A stretch of 64,000 nucleotides of DNA, from contig CAWCMK010000001.1 of assembly GCA_963796705.1 (NCBI GenBank), forward strand, positions 496,001 through 560,000. The letters are read 5' to 3'. Shown here piece after piece: positions 37,471 through 46,641 of the stretch. The notes under the pieces were generated by a model. The model saw only the letters and a list, made by a program, of their open reading frames with translations, searched no databases and had not been told where the DNA came from. The stretch is from VRUE01 sp963796705 (GTDB lineage Bacteria > Actinomycetota > Thermoleophilia > Solirubrobacterales > 70-9). How positions within the stretch are numbered: position 1 is the first letter of the stretch; every line of letters starts with the position of its first letter. Made by a program: the position numbers and the translations under genes.

Positions 37471-38345
37471 ACGATCATCGCCACGCCGAAGACGAGGCAG
37501 TAGACGGCGAATGGCGTAAGGGTGCGGGTCTTGAAGTACTGAACGAGGAAGCGCACGGTGAAGAAGGCGGCCACGGCCGCCGACAGGCAGGCGACAACAG
37601 CCTGGCCGCGCACGCCTGCGCCGAGCGGTCCAGTCAGGTCGGGCAGCTTGTAGAGGCCGGCGGCGAGGATGATCGGCGTCGCGAGCAAGAAGGCGAAGCG
37701 CGCCGAGTCGGAGTGGTCGAGGCCGCGCGCGAGCCCGGCGCCCATGCAGACTCCGTCGCGGCTGATCCCGGCGAGCAGCGCAGTGGACTGGGCGACGCCG
37801 ATCATGCCGGCCTCGCGGTACTCGAGCGTGTCGAGGCGCCGGCCGCCGTCGGCCTTAGCGCCCTCGTGGATCGCCAGTTCGCGCACCGCGGCACGGCGGC
37901 GGAAGTACTCGGCGCCGAGCAAGACGAGCCCGTTCACGGTCAGGAAGATCGCCGCCAGCTCAGGCTTGGCGGTGATCGTCCGCAACGGGTGCTCGAAGGC
38001 CAAGCCGAGCAGCCCGGTCGGGATGCTGGCGGCGATGAGCAGCCAGGCGAGGCGCTCGGTCGGCGTCTCGGCCCGGCGCTTGCCGAGCGTGGCGAAGAAG
38101 GCCTTCACGATTTCGACCCAGTCGCGCCAGAAGTAGGCGAGCAGGCCGAGGGCGCTGCCGACATGCAGCATGACGACGAAGGCGAGCCAGAAGGACTCGC
38201 TTTCGGACTGCGCCTTGACCACCGAGTCCCAGCCGAAGAGGCTCGGGAAGAGGACCGTGTGCCCGAGCGAGGAGATCGGGAAGAGCTCGGTCACCCCCTG
38301 CAACACGCCGAGGATGATCGCCTGCAGGTAGGAGATCGGTTCCAT
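37458..38345 (-). CDS. uppP: Undecaprenyl-diphosphatase
   Basis: A 295-residue BacA/UppP protein with about eight helices. Catalytic motifs are the first GVLQGVTELFPISSLGH (residues about 13-29) and the second AGISRDGVCMGAG (around 193-205), a common variant of PGxSRSG. It dephosphorylates undecaprenyl pyrophosphate so the carrier can be reused for wall and polymer synthesis; extra copies give bacitracin resistance. ATG 38345. It lies inside the putative island, where an additional copy would be accessory, but whether another uppP exists in the genome cannot be seen here. Confidence 0.93.
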   Translation of the reverse strand: MEPISYLQAIILGVLQGVTELFPISSLGHTVLFPSLFGWDSVVKAQSESESFWLAFVVMLHVGSALGLLAYFWRDWVEIVKAFFATLGKRRAETPTERLAWLLIAASIPTGLLGLAFEHPLRTITAKPELAAIFLTVNGLVLLGAEYFRRRAAVRELAIHEGAKADGGRRLDTLEYREAGMIGVAQSTALLAGISRDGVCMGAGLARGLDHSDSARFAFLLATPIILAAGLYKLPDLTGPLGAGVRGQAVVACLSAAVAAFFTVRFLVQYFKTRTLTPFAVYCLVFGVAMIVYNA

Positions 38346-38409
38346 CGAGGGCTCAGGCTAGTGGTGAGTACAGACGCCGGAGACACGGATGGCCGGGTGT
38401 GCTGGCGAG

Positions 38410-39249
38410 TCATGCCTCCTCCGGCGCCGGCTCGGGCTCGCCGAGCGCAACACCGTGCGGTTCGCGCTCGCGATGGCGCCGGGGAGCGCGGATCTCCTGC
38501 GGCGTATCCTTGCCGGTGGCGCTCAGGTAGGCGACGAAGCCGGCGATCGCCAAGGCGAAGACGAGGCTGACCAGGCCGTTGCCAAGACCGAGACCACCGC
38601 TTTCGGAAGGTTTGCCGAGCCAGTCGGCGATCGAGGCGCCGAGCGGGCGGGTGACGACGTAGGCGAACCAGAAGGCGAGGATCGAGTTCATTCCGCCGCG
38701 GAAGTAGCCGAGCGCCGGGATCGCAATCACCGCCGCGAACAGCAGGGCCGAGCCAAAGTAGCCGAGCCCGAAAGTGACCGCGGTCAGGTCGCCGACGGCG
38801 GTGCCCATCGCGAAGGTGGCGACCACCGCGGCCCAGTAGAAGAGCTCGCGGCGCGGCGTGCGGATGCTGTGGATCGAGAGCGTGCCCTCGCTCCGGTACC
38901 AGGTCCTGAAGACCACGAAGAGGGCGAGCGCGAAGAAGATCGTCGAGGCGATGTAGGGGATACCGAAGCCGACATGCAGAACATCGGCGCACATCGTGCC
39001 GAAGACACCGACCATCGCCACCCCCAGCCAGTAGGCCCAGGGGACGTAGCGATCCTTGGAGAACTGGATGTAGAGGGCGATGATGAAGGCGATCCCGCCC
39101 AGCACGACGGCGATCTGAGGGACGAGCGTGTGGACGAGGAAGTCCGAAGTGGACTCCCCCATCGCCGTGGTCATCGCCTTGACGATCCAGAAGAAGGCGG
39201 TGACCTCGGGCACCTTGGAGTAGCGGTGTCTGTCGGCTAGGGAGGGCAC
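38410..39249 (-). CDS. COG4705-family membrane protein
   Basis: About 280 residues with eight hydrophobic helices arranged as two related halves. Family marks are the opening KVPEVTAFFWIVKAMTTAMG with ESTSDFL, and the internal repeat WAAVVATFAMGTAVGDLTA. Start chosen at GTG 39249; the frame is open to TTG 39294 but that part is not family-like. The C-terminus is charged and Pro-rich. Function unknown; transport is suspected. An N-terminal remnant of a second member is at 26930. One motif copy overlaps the upstream region. Confidence 0.75.
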   Translation of the reverse strand: MPSLADRHRYSKVPEVTAFFWIVKAMTTAMGESTSDFLVHTLVPQIAVVLGGIAFIIALYIQFSKDRYVPWAYWLGVAMVGVFGTMCADVLHVGFGIPYIASTIFFALALFVVFRTWYRSEGTLSIHSIRTPRRELFYWAAVVATFAMGTAVGDLTAVTFGLGYFGSALLFAAVIAIPALGYFRGGMNSILAFWFAYVVTRPLGASIADWLGKPSESGGLGLGNGLVSLVFALAIAGFVAYLSATGKDTPQEIRAPRRHREREPHGVALGEPEPAPEEA

Positions 39250-39293
39250 GGGCTGGGAGGACGGGAAAGCGGCGCAGCAGGCTACGCACGGCA

Positions 39294-39310
39294 ACTAAAG
39301 GAGAGATGAG
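39294..39310 (-). promoter_or_regulatory. Reverse-strand copy of the 17-bp motif
   Basis: CTCATCTCTCCTTTAGT on the minus strand, upstream of the COG4705 gene. It overlaps the last codons and stop of the small membrane protein at 39295, so part of the match could be coding constraint. Confidence 0.3.
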
Positions 39311-39546
39311 GGGCGCGACCGTGGAGGATGGCCTGACCCACCTTCAGCTCGACGATGCTCGGCGCTTACGCGCCTCACCGACCAGACCAGCACGGCGACG
39401 GTGCAGAGGACGCTCAGCGGCCAAGCCGGCAGGCCGGCGGCAACCAGCAGCGCGGTAGCGGCAAGCAGGCCGGCGACACCGGCAGCGGTGCGCCAGTCGT
39501 CGCCGACCACGAACTCGAAGATGCTGGCCCCGACGCGCCGGACCAT
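39295..39546 (-). CDS. Small two-helix membrane protein, 83 aa
   Basis: ATG 39546 overlaps the COG4280 stop (TGATG). The N-terminus MVRRVGASIFEFVVGDDWRT is followed by two helices (AAGVAGLLAATALLVAAG and WPLSVLCTVAVLVWSV) and a charged tail. It is translationally coupled to the COG4280 protein and probably its partner. Function unknown. Confidence 0.7.
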   Translation of the reverse strand: MVRRVGASIFEFVVGDDWRTAAGVAGLLAATALLVAAGLPAWPLSVLCTVAVLVWSVRRVSAEHRRAEGGSGHPPRSRPSSLL

Positions 39547-40292
39547 CACGCAGTCTCCACGGCGAGGGCGACCCCGGTACGGCGCAGCGAACGGACCATC
39601 AGCCAGGAGGACGCGAGGAGCGCCAGCGCGAGGGCCGGGAGAGCGGCCTCGCCGCCCGGCCAGGAAGCCCCGGCTCCCTCCGCGCCCCAGAAGACGCCGA
39701 ATGTGCTGAGCGCGATGCCGACGAGGAACTTCATCGCGTTCTCGGGCACCCGCGCCAGCGGCGCTCGCAACACCGCCCCGGCGCCCAGCACAGCGACCAC
39801 AGCCAGTGCCCCGGCCGCCGCCGCAAGCGGGACGTCGTGCTGGTTGGCGCCGAAGGTGAGGACGATGAAGGCGACCTCGAGGCCCTCCAGCAGCACTCCT
39901 TTGAAGGAGACGAGGAAGGCGTAATGGTCCAGGCCACGGTCGCGGGGGGCTGAGCGGGCCGCAGCGGTCTCGCGCTCGAAGGCGAGGGTCTCGTCGTGAA
40001 TCGGGATCACGCCGCCGGCGCGCAGGATCGCCTTGCGCAACCACTGCAGCCCGAAAATCAAGAGCAGGCCGCCGACCACCAGTCGCAAGGCGCCGATCGG
40101 GATCACCGTGAGGGCCGGGCCGAGGATCGCGATCAACACCATCAGGACAACGGTCGCCACGCCCACGCCCAGGAACGCCGAGCGCCAGTCGCGAGCGGCG
40201 CCGACGGCGAGCACGATCGTGAGTGCCTCGGTCGCCTCGACCGCCGAAGCGAGAAAGACCGAGATCGCCAGGCTTGCTTCTGCTCCGGTCAC
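39546..40292 (-). CDS. COG4280-type membrane protein (putative transporter)
   Basis: A 248-residue membrane protein with about seven helices. Two acidic helix motifs stand out: FLASAVEATEALTIVLAVG at the N-terminus and SFKGVLLEGLEVAFIVLTFG in the middle. They give a two-repeat ExxE pattern like those in GDT1/UPF0016 and FTR1-type cation transporters. That suggests metal transport, but I place it only by motif resemblance. ATG 40292 begins the three-gene membrane cluster running to 38410. Confidence 0.7.
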   Translation of the reverse strand: MTGAEASLAISVFLASAVEATEALTIVLAVGAARDWRSAFLGVGVATVVLMVLIAILGPALTVIPIGALRLVVGGLLLIFGLQWLRKAILRAGGVIPIHDETLAFERETAAARSAPRDRGLDHYAFLVSFKGVLLEGLEVAFIVLTFGANQHDVPLAAAAGALAVVAVLGAGAVLRAPLARVPENAMKFLVGIALSTFGVFWGAEGAGASWPGGEAALPALALALLASSWLMVRSLRRTGVALAVETA

Positions 40293-40422
40293 GCGAGCAA
40301 CCTTAGAGAGGGACTACATGTGAGCTGGCGGTGACGTCGACTCAATGGGAGGAGGCTTGCGGCACTCGCCTAGCGAGACGAGTAGCTCATCGGAGGGGAT
40401 CGGACTGGCGCGAATGTGAAGC

Positions 40423-40786
40423 TCAACGCGTCACGGCGAGCTGCCCGCCCTCGGCAGCCGCGTGTTCGACCACCACGGAAATGCCGTAGGCCGTCCGAAG
40501 CTCCGGCCAGCCGCTCTCGTGGGTCTCGGGTCCGACGTAGACCTTGGTTGTCGGCGGGATCTAGGTAGACGCCCGTGTGCCCGTCCATGATCAAGGCGAT
40601 CGCTTCATGATCGGGCGGCAGGGTCTCGACGCGGTTCAACTGGCCCTGCAATCCGCAGCCGAAGAACTGGCCGTAGAGGTTGACGGTCACTTTGATCTCT
40701 GTGCCGATCAAGTCCTGCAGGCGGCTCAGCGCATCGGTGAACTCGATCTGTCCCAGCTCGTCCATGTGGGACAAAGGCACCGGCAT
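40423..40786 (-). pseudogene. Frameshifted gene downstream of the sigma factor, unknown family
   Basis: From ATG 40786 it reads LSHMDELGQIEFTDALSRLQ and then LYGQFFGCGLQGQLNRVETL up to GVYLDP. Near 40557 one extra base shifts the frame; the other frame continues PTTKVYVGPETHESGWPELR and ends at TGA (40423-40425). The two halves together give about 120 residues of coherent coding sequence. It starts three bases after the sigma-factor stop, so the genes formed an operon. Confidence 0.6.
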
Positions 40787-40788
40787 CG

Positions 40789-41351
40789 CTAACTGTCCCC
40801 CCTCTCGAGCAATTCCCTCACCCGCGCCCGTCCCTCGACCAGGGAACGGTTCAGCTTCGTGTGGGTCCAGCCGCGCAGCTCGCAGATCTCCTCGTAGGTG
40901 CAACCGAGTCCGCGCAGGATCAGGGCCGTGCGCTCGTCGGGCTTTAGCTGCTCGATCAGCGACAGCACCTTCGCCGTCTCCTCGGCGCGCTCGACCAGCT
41001 CCGCGCTGCTGTAGCGGTCGTCGGGAATGATCGCCTCCACCGGCTCGTCCTCCCGGTCGCGGGCGCTGAGCCGGTAGTCAGACTCGCGCGCAGCCGCCTT
41101 GCCCCGGATCGCCCAGGCGCAGCGCTTGGTGACCAACAGCATCCAGGGCAACGGGTCGCGGTCTGAGTGCACGTCATAGAAGCGGAGGAACTGAACGCAG
41201 GCATCGCTCAGCGCGTCCTCGGCGTCCTCGGCGCGGCGGGAGTGGTATCGGCCTGGCGCATGAGGGTGGCGTGCTCAGCGTGAAGCAAGCGCTCAAGCGC
41301 CTGGGCTCGGCGCTCTTGTTCGACTGCCTGTCTCTGTGGCGGGGAGGCCAT
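40789..41351 (-). pseudogene. ECF-like sigma-70 factor, frameshifted in region 2
   Basis: The 3' part is intact from about 41240: AEDAEDALSDACVQFLRFYD (region 2), WMLLVTKRCAWAIRGK, then sigma region 4 (LKPDERTALILRGLGCTYEE followed by WTHTKLNRSLVEGRARVR). The 5' part (ALERLLHAEHATLMRQA) is in another frame; one base is missing near 41250. From an internal GTG at 41172 a 127-residue region-4 protein could still be made, but without most of region 2 it should not bind core polymerase normally. Confidence 0.7.
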
Positions 41352-41774
41352 GCAGCCGCCCCGCACGCGCAGCGTGCGATCCTCGGGCGGCGTGGCCTCC
41401 CCCGCCGCTGGGAGCTACCTGCCGCCTCAGCGGGCGATTCGCATGGTCCGCTCGGCGCTGCGGACCCGCTGTTTGCCGAGCTGCTTCTGCACCCGGGCGA
41501 GGCGCAGCTCGGCCTCGCGGCGATCCCGTCGCTGGGCGGCGTCGCGGGGCTTGCCGCCGAGCGGGTCTTTGCCGGTGGAGGTGACGCCGTAGCGCTGGCG
41601 GGCCCCGCCAATCCTTTTCGTTTGACTCTGGTGCCTGACGGTCGTGGGTGGTCCCCGTAGTGCGGAGTTGCCCCCTGGGTCAGCAAAGTCTGGCTCTGAG
41701 CGGCACCGAGCGAGCCGAGCTGGTCTTGATCGAGGATCGGCTGGTCGATCTGTCTCGTCGCGCAGTCGCGCCAT
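41352..41774 (-). other. Possible coding remnant near the right end of the island
   Basis: The minus strand has an open frame ending at 41427 whose last ~55 residues look coding (GVTSTGKDPLGGKPRDAAQR, then EAELRLARVQKQLGKQRVRS, basic and helical). The upstream part is low-quality and no start or family is clear. The rest of 41352-42014 holds only the paired repeats. Confidence 0.25.
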
Positions 41775-41920
41775 GCATGACCACCGAGACGACCTCGACC
41801 GCTTCGCCGGGAATCACGCCCCGTAGCCGCTGCTGCGCGGATAGTTCTTCAAGTAGTGACATCGATGCGAGCAAAGGTATCCGTCTCAGCAGCCAGCCCA
41901 GGGCAAAAAGGCGAGCGGTT

Positions 41921-41941
41921 GGTACCCAAATGCGGTACCCA
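41921..41941 (+). repeat. Paired GGTACCCA repeats (candidate integrase arm sites, right)
   Basis: GGTACCCA at 41921 and 41934 (13-bp period), 74 bases inside the right core. They are preceded by GGTT as in the left pair at 17657-17676. Matching pairs just inside both ends of the element support arm-type binding sites. Confidence 0.5.
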
Positions 41942-42014
41942 TGAGCGACAGTCGGCGTCGCTCGAACCTGAAGAGATTGCCGCAAAGGCCGCTACAAGGC
42001 GGCTCCAGCTTGAG

Positions 42015-42088
<74 letters not shown>

Positions 42089-42159
42089 GAGGATGGGCCC
42101 GCACGGCCCGGGCTGACAATCTTAGGGATCGGCGCGGGACCGAGAGTCGGGGCGAGCGC

Positions 42160-43413
42160 TCAGGGCCTCGGCCCGGGCGGAATCTCGTCAGCCCTGGGCG
42201 CCAACGATGCCGAGAGCGGGCGGCTTGGCGGAATCGCTCGGCTGGCGGAAGCAGAGCCGCCGCGGTGGTTGGCGCGCGTTCCCGCCCACATGTAGCGGAC
42301 AGGCTGGTAGCGCAGCAGGGCCCTCCAGGTCTGTTGGCCGATCACGCCATCGGCCCGCAGGCCAACAGCTGCCTGGAATTCCCGCACCGCGCTGCGCGTG
42401 ACCTTGCCGAAGATCCCCGTGACCGGAACCGACTCCCCGGCTGAGATCAGGTGCTCCTGTGCCCAGACGACGAGATCACCGCGGCTCCCCGCCTTCAGTG
42501 TCGGATTGGAAGCGATCGGCCGGTAGCCGGCAACCGGGTGGACCCTGGTCCCCAACCCCTGCCAGCCCGCGCTCGTGGTTTCCTGCCAGTCCCACCAGCT
42601 CGGGGCCAGACCTTCGTAGCTGGCGGCAAAGCTGCGGAAGCTCTGTATTTCGCCGCGCCGTGCGCCGCCGTAGGTTTGGCCCAGCGGGTAGATCGGCCTG
42701 CCGTAGATGCGGTTGTAGGAGTAGGTGTGTTCGAAGACGGTCCGCACCGAGGTCCCGATCGCCTTCCAGTACATCTGGGGCTGGTTGTACTGGGCGCCCC
42801 CCGGCCCGAAGAAGACCGAGTAGGGAAAGGCGGGGTGGTAGTCGACGTAGGGGAAGCCGGCGAGCGAGACCGGGAAGCTTTCGCCGATCCGGGCGCGCAG
42901 CGCGCGAATGTAGCGATCGGCGGCCGCGTACTTGCCTTCGTAATCGCCCTCGGCGTCGATCACCAGGCAATCGGCCCCGCGCCTGACCGAGGCCGCGCCG
43001 ACCTTGGCCTCGGCGACCGGGTTATCGCCATAGACGAACTGCCAGGCGCAGACTTCGAGGCCGCCGCGATGCAGCGCGTTGACGAGCGATGTCGTGAACT
43101 GGCTCCAGACGCTGCCGCCGTCACCGGACTTGATGTAGACGGTGCCGACCCCGGAGCGCCTGGCGCGCTCGATAATGCGGGCGATGCTGCCGCCTTCGGA
43201 CTTTTCGACGTACCAGATCCACATGCCCTGACGGTCAAAGGGGGTTTCGCCCGAGCTCGATTCGGTCGGCAGCGGTTCGCTGGTTTCGGTTTCGCCGGCA
43301 CCGCCCGTTTCGGCGAGCGAGGAGGCGGGGGCGACCGCGGCCGCTAGCAGGACGGCGGCGACCACGAGGAGCGCCAGGCGGGAACCCGGCGCCGAAGTGC
43401 GTCTGGCCCTCAC
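42160..43413 (-). CDS. Secreted TIM-barrel-like protein with peptidoglycan-binding domain
   Basis: A 417-residue protein, GTG start. The signal peptide (LALLVVAAVLLAAAVAPASSLA) ends near residue 34, and a Glu/Thr/Ser linker follows. The main domain (GMWIWYVEKSEGGSIARII to about 300) has strands with acidic ends such as LVIDAEGDYEG, as in GH25-like or DUF4015 barrels. A PG_binding_1 domain follows (LKAGSRGDLVVWAQEHL, then FGKVTRSAVREFQAAVGLRA). It likely acts in the cell wall. Most Glu codons are GAA. Confidence 0.8.
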   Translation of the reverse strand: MRARRTSAPGSRLALLVVAAVLLAAAVAPASSLAETGGAGETETSEPLPTESSSGETPFDRQGMWIWYVEKSEGGSIARIIERARRSGVGTVYIKSGDGGSVWSQFTTSLVNALHRGGLEVCAWQFVYGDNPVAEAKVGAASVRRGADCLVIDAEGDYEGKYAAADRYIRALRARIGESFPVSLAGFPYVDYHPAFPYSVFFGPGGAQYNQPQMYWKAIGTSVRTVFEHTYSYNRIYGRPIYPLGQTYGGARRGEIQSFRSFAASYEGLAPSWWDWQETTSAGWQGLGTRVHPVAGYRPIASNPTLKAGSRGDLVVWAQEHLISAGESVPVTGIFGKVTRSAVREFQAAVGLRADGVIGQQTWRALLRYQPVRYMWAGTRANHRGGSASASRAIPPSRPLSASLAPRADEIPPGPRP

Positions 43414-43466
43414 GTCGATCCCAACACGGTAGCCGCTATGAGGCTTCGGTCATGATCTGCTAACCG

Positions 43467-44666
43467 TTGATTCACAGGTTTCGCAAGATCCCTTGCATGC
43501 TGGCGGCGGCGATCGGCGCCTCAGCACTGCTCAGCGCAGGAATCAGTAGGGCGAGCAGCCCAGCCGAGGAAGTCGCGATCAGGCCCGAAATCGTGCAGGC
43601 CGGCCTCTCTCAGAAGGGCGAGAGTTTGATCGCCAGCATCTGGACCCGCAGGCCAGTGCCGCTCGCCTCCTTTGACCCCATGCCGAGCGGTGCCGGGGAC
43701 TCGCAGTACCTCTGCGTCTCTCTGCGTCGCCCGGCGAGCCGCGGGGAACGTCGCCTGTGCCTGGGCGGCCGGGACGCCCAGCGCCGGGTCGGCCTGCTGA
43801 AGCTCACCGCGAGCGGCGCGGTCAGCGCCAGGCGGGAGATCCCCGCTCGCCTGACGCGGCCCGATCCCAAGCACCTCGTCCTAGCTCTGCTGCCGGGAAG
43901 CGCCGAGCTCTCCCCCCAACGCTATGGCTGGCGGATTCTGGAGCTGCGCAGGCACTGCGGCAGGCGCGTGCACAACTGCGAATCACGGTTCCCCGCCGGC
44001 ACGGCGACCGCCGTCTTCCGGCTCCGCCCGGTGCGGCCCGTCGGCTGCAGTGGCGGCAGCGCCGGGCTCATCACAAACGGCCCCCGCGACCGCCCGGTCC
44101 TCGCCCTCACCTTTGACGACGGGCCCAGCGAATACACCCCCGGCTTCCTCGACGTGCTGCGCGCAAAGCACGTCCCCGCGACCTTTTTCGAGATCGGCCA
44201 GGAGATGGCCGGACGACAGACGACGATGCGCCGGATCCTGCGCGAAGGCGACGAGATCGGCAACCACACGATGCACCACGGTGAACTCCCCGGCTACTCT
44301 GAAATCGCGCCCGACAGCGCCCTGATCGAGCACTACACGCACTTCAGGCCATGCCTCTTCCGCCCCCCGGGGGGAGCGGTCGACTCGGCCGTGATCTCGA
44401 CCGCCGCCTCGCTGGGGATGCAGACGATCAACTGGGACGTCGACCCGCGCGACTGGACGACACCGGGCTCGGCGGCCGTCTACAGCCGCGTCGTCGGGGC
44501 GGCCCGACCCGGTTCGATCATCCTCATGCACGACGGCGGTGGCCCCCGCGGCGGCACCCTGGCGGCGCTGCCGCGGATCATCGACACCCTGCGGGCGAGG
44601 GGCTACGGATTCGCGACGGTCAGCGCCCTGCTCGGCCACCGGCTGATCTACCAGCCCTACGGTTGA
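43467..44666 (+). CDS. Secreted polysaccharide deacetylase (CE4)
   Basis: About 399 residues from TTG 43467 (ATG 43497 also possible). Signal segment LAAAIGASALLSAGI. The C-terminal NodB domain has the metal and catalytic motifs LTFDDGPSEYT (about 215), HTMHHGELPG (about 268) and FRPPGGAVDS, plus INWDVDPRDW and ILMHDGGG. The first 190 residues form a separate cysteine-containing domain. It should remove acetyl groups from peptidoglycan or another polysaccharide outside the cell. Confidence 0.9.
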   Translation: MIHRFRKIPCMLAAAIGASALLSAGISRASSPAEEVAIRPEIVQAGLSQKGESLIASIWTRRPVPLASFDPMPSGAGDSQYLCVSLRRPASRGERRLCLGGRDAQRRVGLLKLTASGAVSARREIPARLTRPDPKHLVLALLPGSAELSPQRYGWRILELRRHCGRRVHNCESRFPAGTATAVFRLRPVRPVGCSGGSAGLITNGPRDRPVLALTFDDGPSEYTPGFLDVLRAKHVPATFFEIGQEMAGRQTTMRRILREGDEIGNHTMHHGELPGYSEIAPDSALIEHYTHFRPCLFRPPGGAVDSAVISTAASLGMQTINWDVDPRDWTTPGSAAVYSRVVGAARPGSIILMHDGGGPRGGTLAALPRIIDTLRARGYGFATVSALLGHRLIYQPYG

Positions 44667-44679
44667 ACCGCCGCTTTCG

Positions 44680-45885
44680 ATGAGCGATTCTGGACCGGTG
44701 CGAGATCGATTCTCCAGACTGTTTCTCACACTGATCCTGCGTCGACTCCGCGCCGGGAGAATCGAGGTCATCGAGGGCGGGCGGCGCCGGGGCTTCGGGC
44801 CCGAGGAGGCCGACCTGCGGGCCACCGTGACGATCCAGGAGCGCTCCGCCTGGCGCTCGCCGCTGCGCGGCAGCGTCGGTCTTGGCGAGGCCTACGTCGA
44901 GGGCCTCTGGGAGACCGACGATCTGGTCGCGCTGATGCGGATCGGCGCCCGGGAGCTGCGCCAGCTCGACGGACTGCGGGGCCTGATCGCCCGCCCGCGT
45001 GGTCTCCTGCACCGGCTGCGCCGGCTGGTCCCGGACAACACTCGCGAGGCCGCCAGGAGGCACATCTCGGCCCACTATGACCTCGGCAACGAGCTCTTCG
45101 CCGCCTTCCTCGATGAGCGGATGATGTACTCCTGCGCCTACTTCCCCCAGCGGGAAGCGAGCCTCGAGGAGGCCCAGCTGGCGAAGCTGAGACGGATCTG
45201 CGAGCGCCTGCGGCTCGCTCCCGAGAACCATCTGCTGGAGATCGGCAGCGGCTGGGGTGGGCTGGCGATCCATGCCGCCCGCAATCACGGCTGCCGGGTG
45301 ACGACGACGACGATCTCCCGCGAGCAGCACGAGCTGGCGCGGCGTCGCGTCCGCGAGGCTGGGCTCGAGGACCGGGTGACCGTCCTCTTTGAGGACTACC
45401 GCGACCTGCGCGGCAGCTATGACCGACTCGTATCGGTCGAGATGATCGAGGCCGTCGGCTGGCAGCACTTCGACGAGTTCTTCCGCCGCTGCGATCAGCT
45501 GCTCGCCCCCGATGGCCTGATGCTCCTGCAGGCGATCACGATCGACGACCGCCTCTATGAGATCGAGAAGGGAGCGCGCAGCTTCGCCAATACCCATGTT
45601 TTCCCCGGTGGCTGCCTGCCCTCACGGGAGCTGATCGCAACCTGCCTCTCGCGCGACACGCAGATGCGCCAGCTCTGGGCGGAGGACATCACCGAGCACT
45701 ACCCACTGACGCTCGCCGCCTGGCGCGGGCGCTTTGCGACGGCCTGGGAGCGGCTTCGGGCGCGCGGCTATGACGAACGCTTCCGGCGCCTGTGGTCCTT
45801 CTATCTGAGCTCCTCAGAGGCCGGCTTTCGCGAGCGGCGGATCGGTGACGTGCAGGCACTCTTCGCAAAGCCGGAGTGGCGTTGA
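44680..45885 (+). CDS. cfa: Cyclopropane-fatty-acyl-phospholipid synthase family methyltransferase
   Basis: A 401-residue SAM-dependent enzyme. The N-terminal lipid-binding part (to about 130) includes GEAYVEGLWETDDL. The substrate region is HYDLGNELFAAFLDERMMYSCAYF, shown here only as HYDLGNELF and MMYSCAYF. The SAM loop is LEIGSGWGGLAI (about 187), then VSVEMIEAVGWQHF and FANTHVFPGGCLPS. It methylenates double bonds of membrane phospholipids. It starts 13 bases after the deacetylase stop and overlaps the hydrolase gene, forming an operon. Confidence 0.92.
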   Translation: MSDSGPVRDRFSRLFLTLILRRLRAGRIEVIEGGRRRGFGPEEADLRATVTIQERSAWRSPLRGSVGLGEAYVEGLWETDDLVALMRIGARELRQLDGLRGLIARPRGLLHRLRRLVPDNTREAARRHISAHYDLGNELFAAFLDERMMYSCAYFPQREASLEEAQLAKLRRICERLRLAPENHLLEIGSGWGGLAIHAARNHGCRVTTTTISREQHELARRRVREAGLEDRVTVLFEDYRDLRGSYDRLVSVEMIEAVGWQHFDEFFRRCDQLLAPDGLMLLQAITIDDRLYEIEKGARSFANTHVFPGGCLPSRELIATCLSRDTQMRQLWAEDITEHYPLTLAAWRGRFATAWERLRARGYDERFRRLWSFYLSSSEAGFRERRIGDVQALFAKPEWR

Positions 45886-46637
45886 GCGAGCGCGAGCCGC
45901 TGCTGCTGCTGCACGGGCTCGGCGCCAGCGGCGTCGTCTGGGAGCCGGTCATGGGGCTGCTTGGCCCCGAGCGCGAGCTGATCGTCCTCGACATGCCGGG
46001 CTTCGGCACGACGCCGCCGCTGCCCGCGGAGATCGAGCCGAGCCCCGCAAACCTCGCCGCCGCGATCCGTGCCAGCTGCGAGAAACTCGGCCTGGAGCGC
46101 CCGCACGTCGCCGGCAACAGCCTCGGCGGCTGGGTGGCGCTGGAAATGGGACGGCAGGGTTGGGCAGCCTCGGTCACGGCGCTCTCCCCGGCTGGCCTGT
46201 GGCGGGCACCGCTCGGCCCACGGCGACGCGATCCGCACCTCTGGGCGCGGCGCGCGCGCCCGCTGGTCTCGCTGGCGCTGCGCTTTCGCCGGCCGCGCGA
46301 GGCGATGCTCGCGACCTTCGCCGCCCAACCGCGACGCGTCCCGATCCGCCAGGGCCGCGAGCTGATTCTCGGCTGGATCGATGCCAGCGGCTACCGAGGT
46401 GCGAACCGGGCGATGCGGACGCACCTCTTCGACCCCACCGGCTACCCTGAGGAGGTGCCGGTGACGCTTGCCTGGGGAGAGCTCGACCGGCTCCTCGGGC
46501 CGCCGCGCCCGGAGCGCCGACCGGCCGGGGCGCGCTTCCTGAGGCTGGCGGGTGTCGGACACACGCCAACCTGGGATGACCCGGAGCTGGTCGCCCGGAC
46601 GTTGCTCGACGGCAGTTCGGTCGCGGCCCTAAGCTAG
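45876..46637 (+). CDS. Alpha/beta-fold hydrolase
   Basis: A 253-residue hydrolase from GTG 45876, overlapping the cyclopropane synthase end by 10 bases. Oxyanion region LLHGLGASG (residues 10-18), nucleophile elbow GNSLGGW with Ser about 82, a late acidic WGELDRLLG and the terminal His in GVGHTPTWDD. All triad residues are present. Substrate unknown; the operon suggests a lipid or ester. Confidence 0.85.
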   Translation: MALSEREPLLLLHGLGASGVVWEPVMGLLGPERELIVLDMPGFGTTPPLPAEIEPSPANLAAAIRASCEKLGLERPHVAGNSLGGWVALEMGRQGWAASVTALSPAGLWRAPLGPRRRDPHLWARRARPLVSLALRFRRPREAMLATFAAQPRRVPIRQGRELILGWIDASGYRGANRAMRTHLFDPTGYPEEVPVTLAWGELDRLLGPPRPERRPAGARFLRLAGVGHTPTWDDPELVARTLLDGSSVAALS

Positions 46638-46641
46638 CCCC

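Noticed and set aside
37713..39240. Plus-strand ORFs of ~285 residues across uppP and the COG4705 gene
   Set aside because: Shadows of minus-strand membrane protein genes, with Asp/Arg/Glu-rich non-hydrophobic products.
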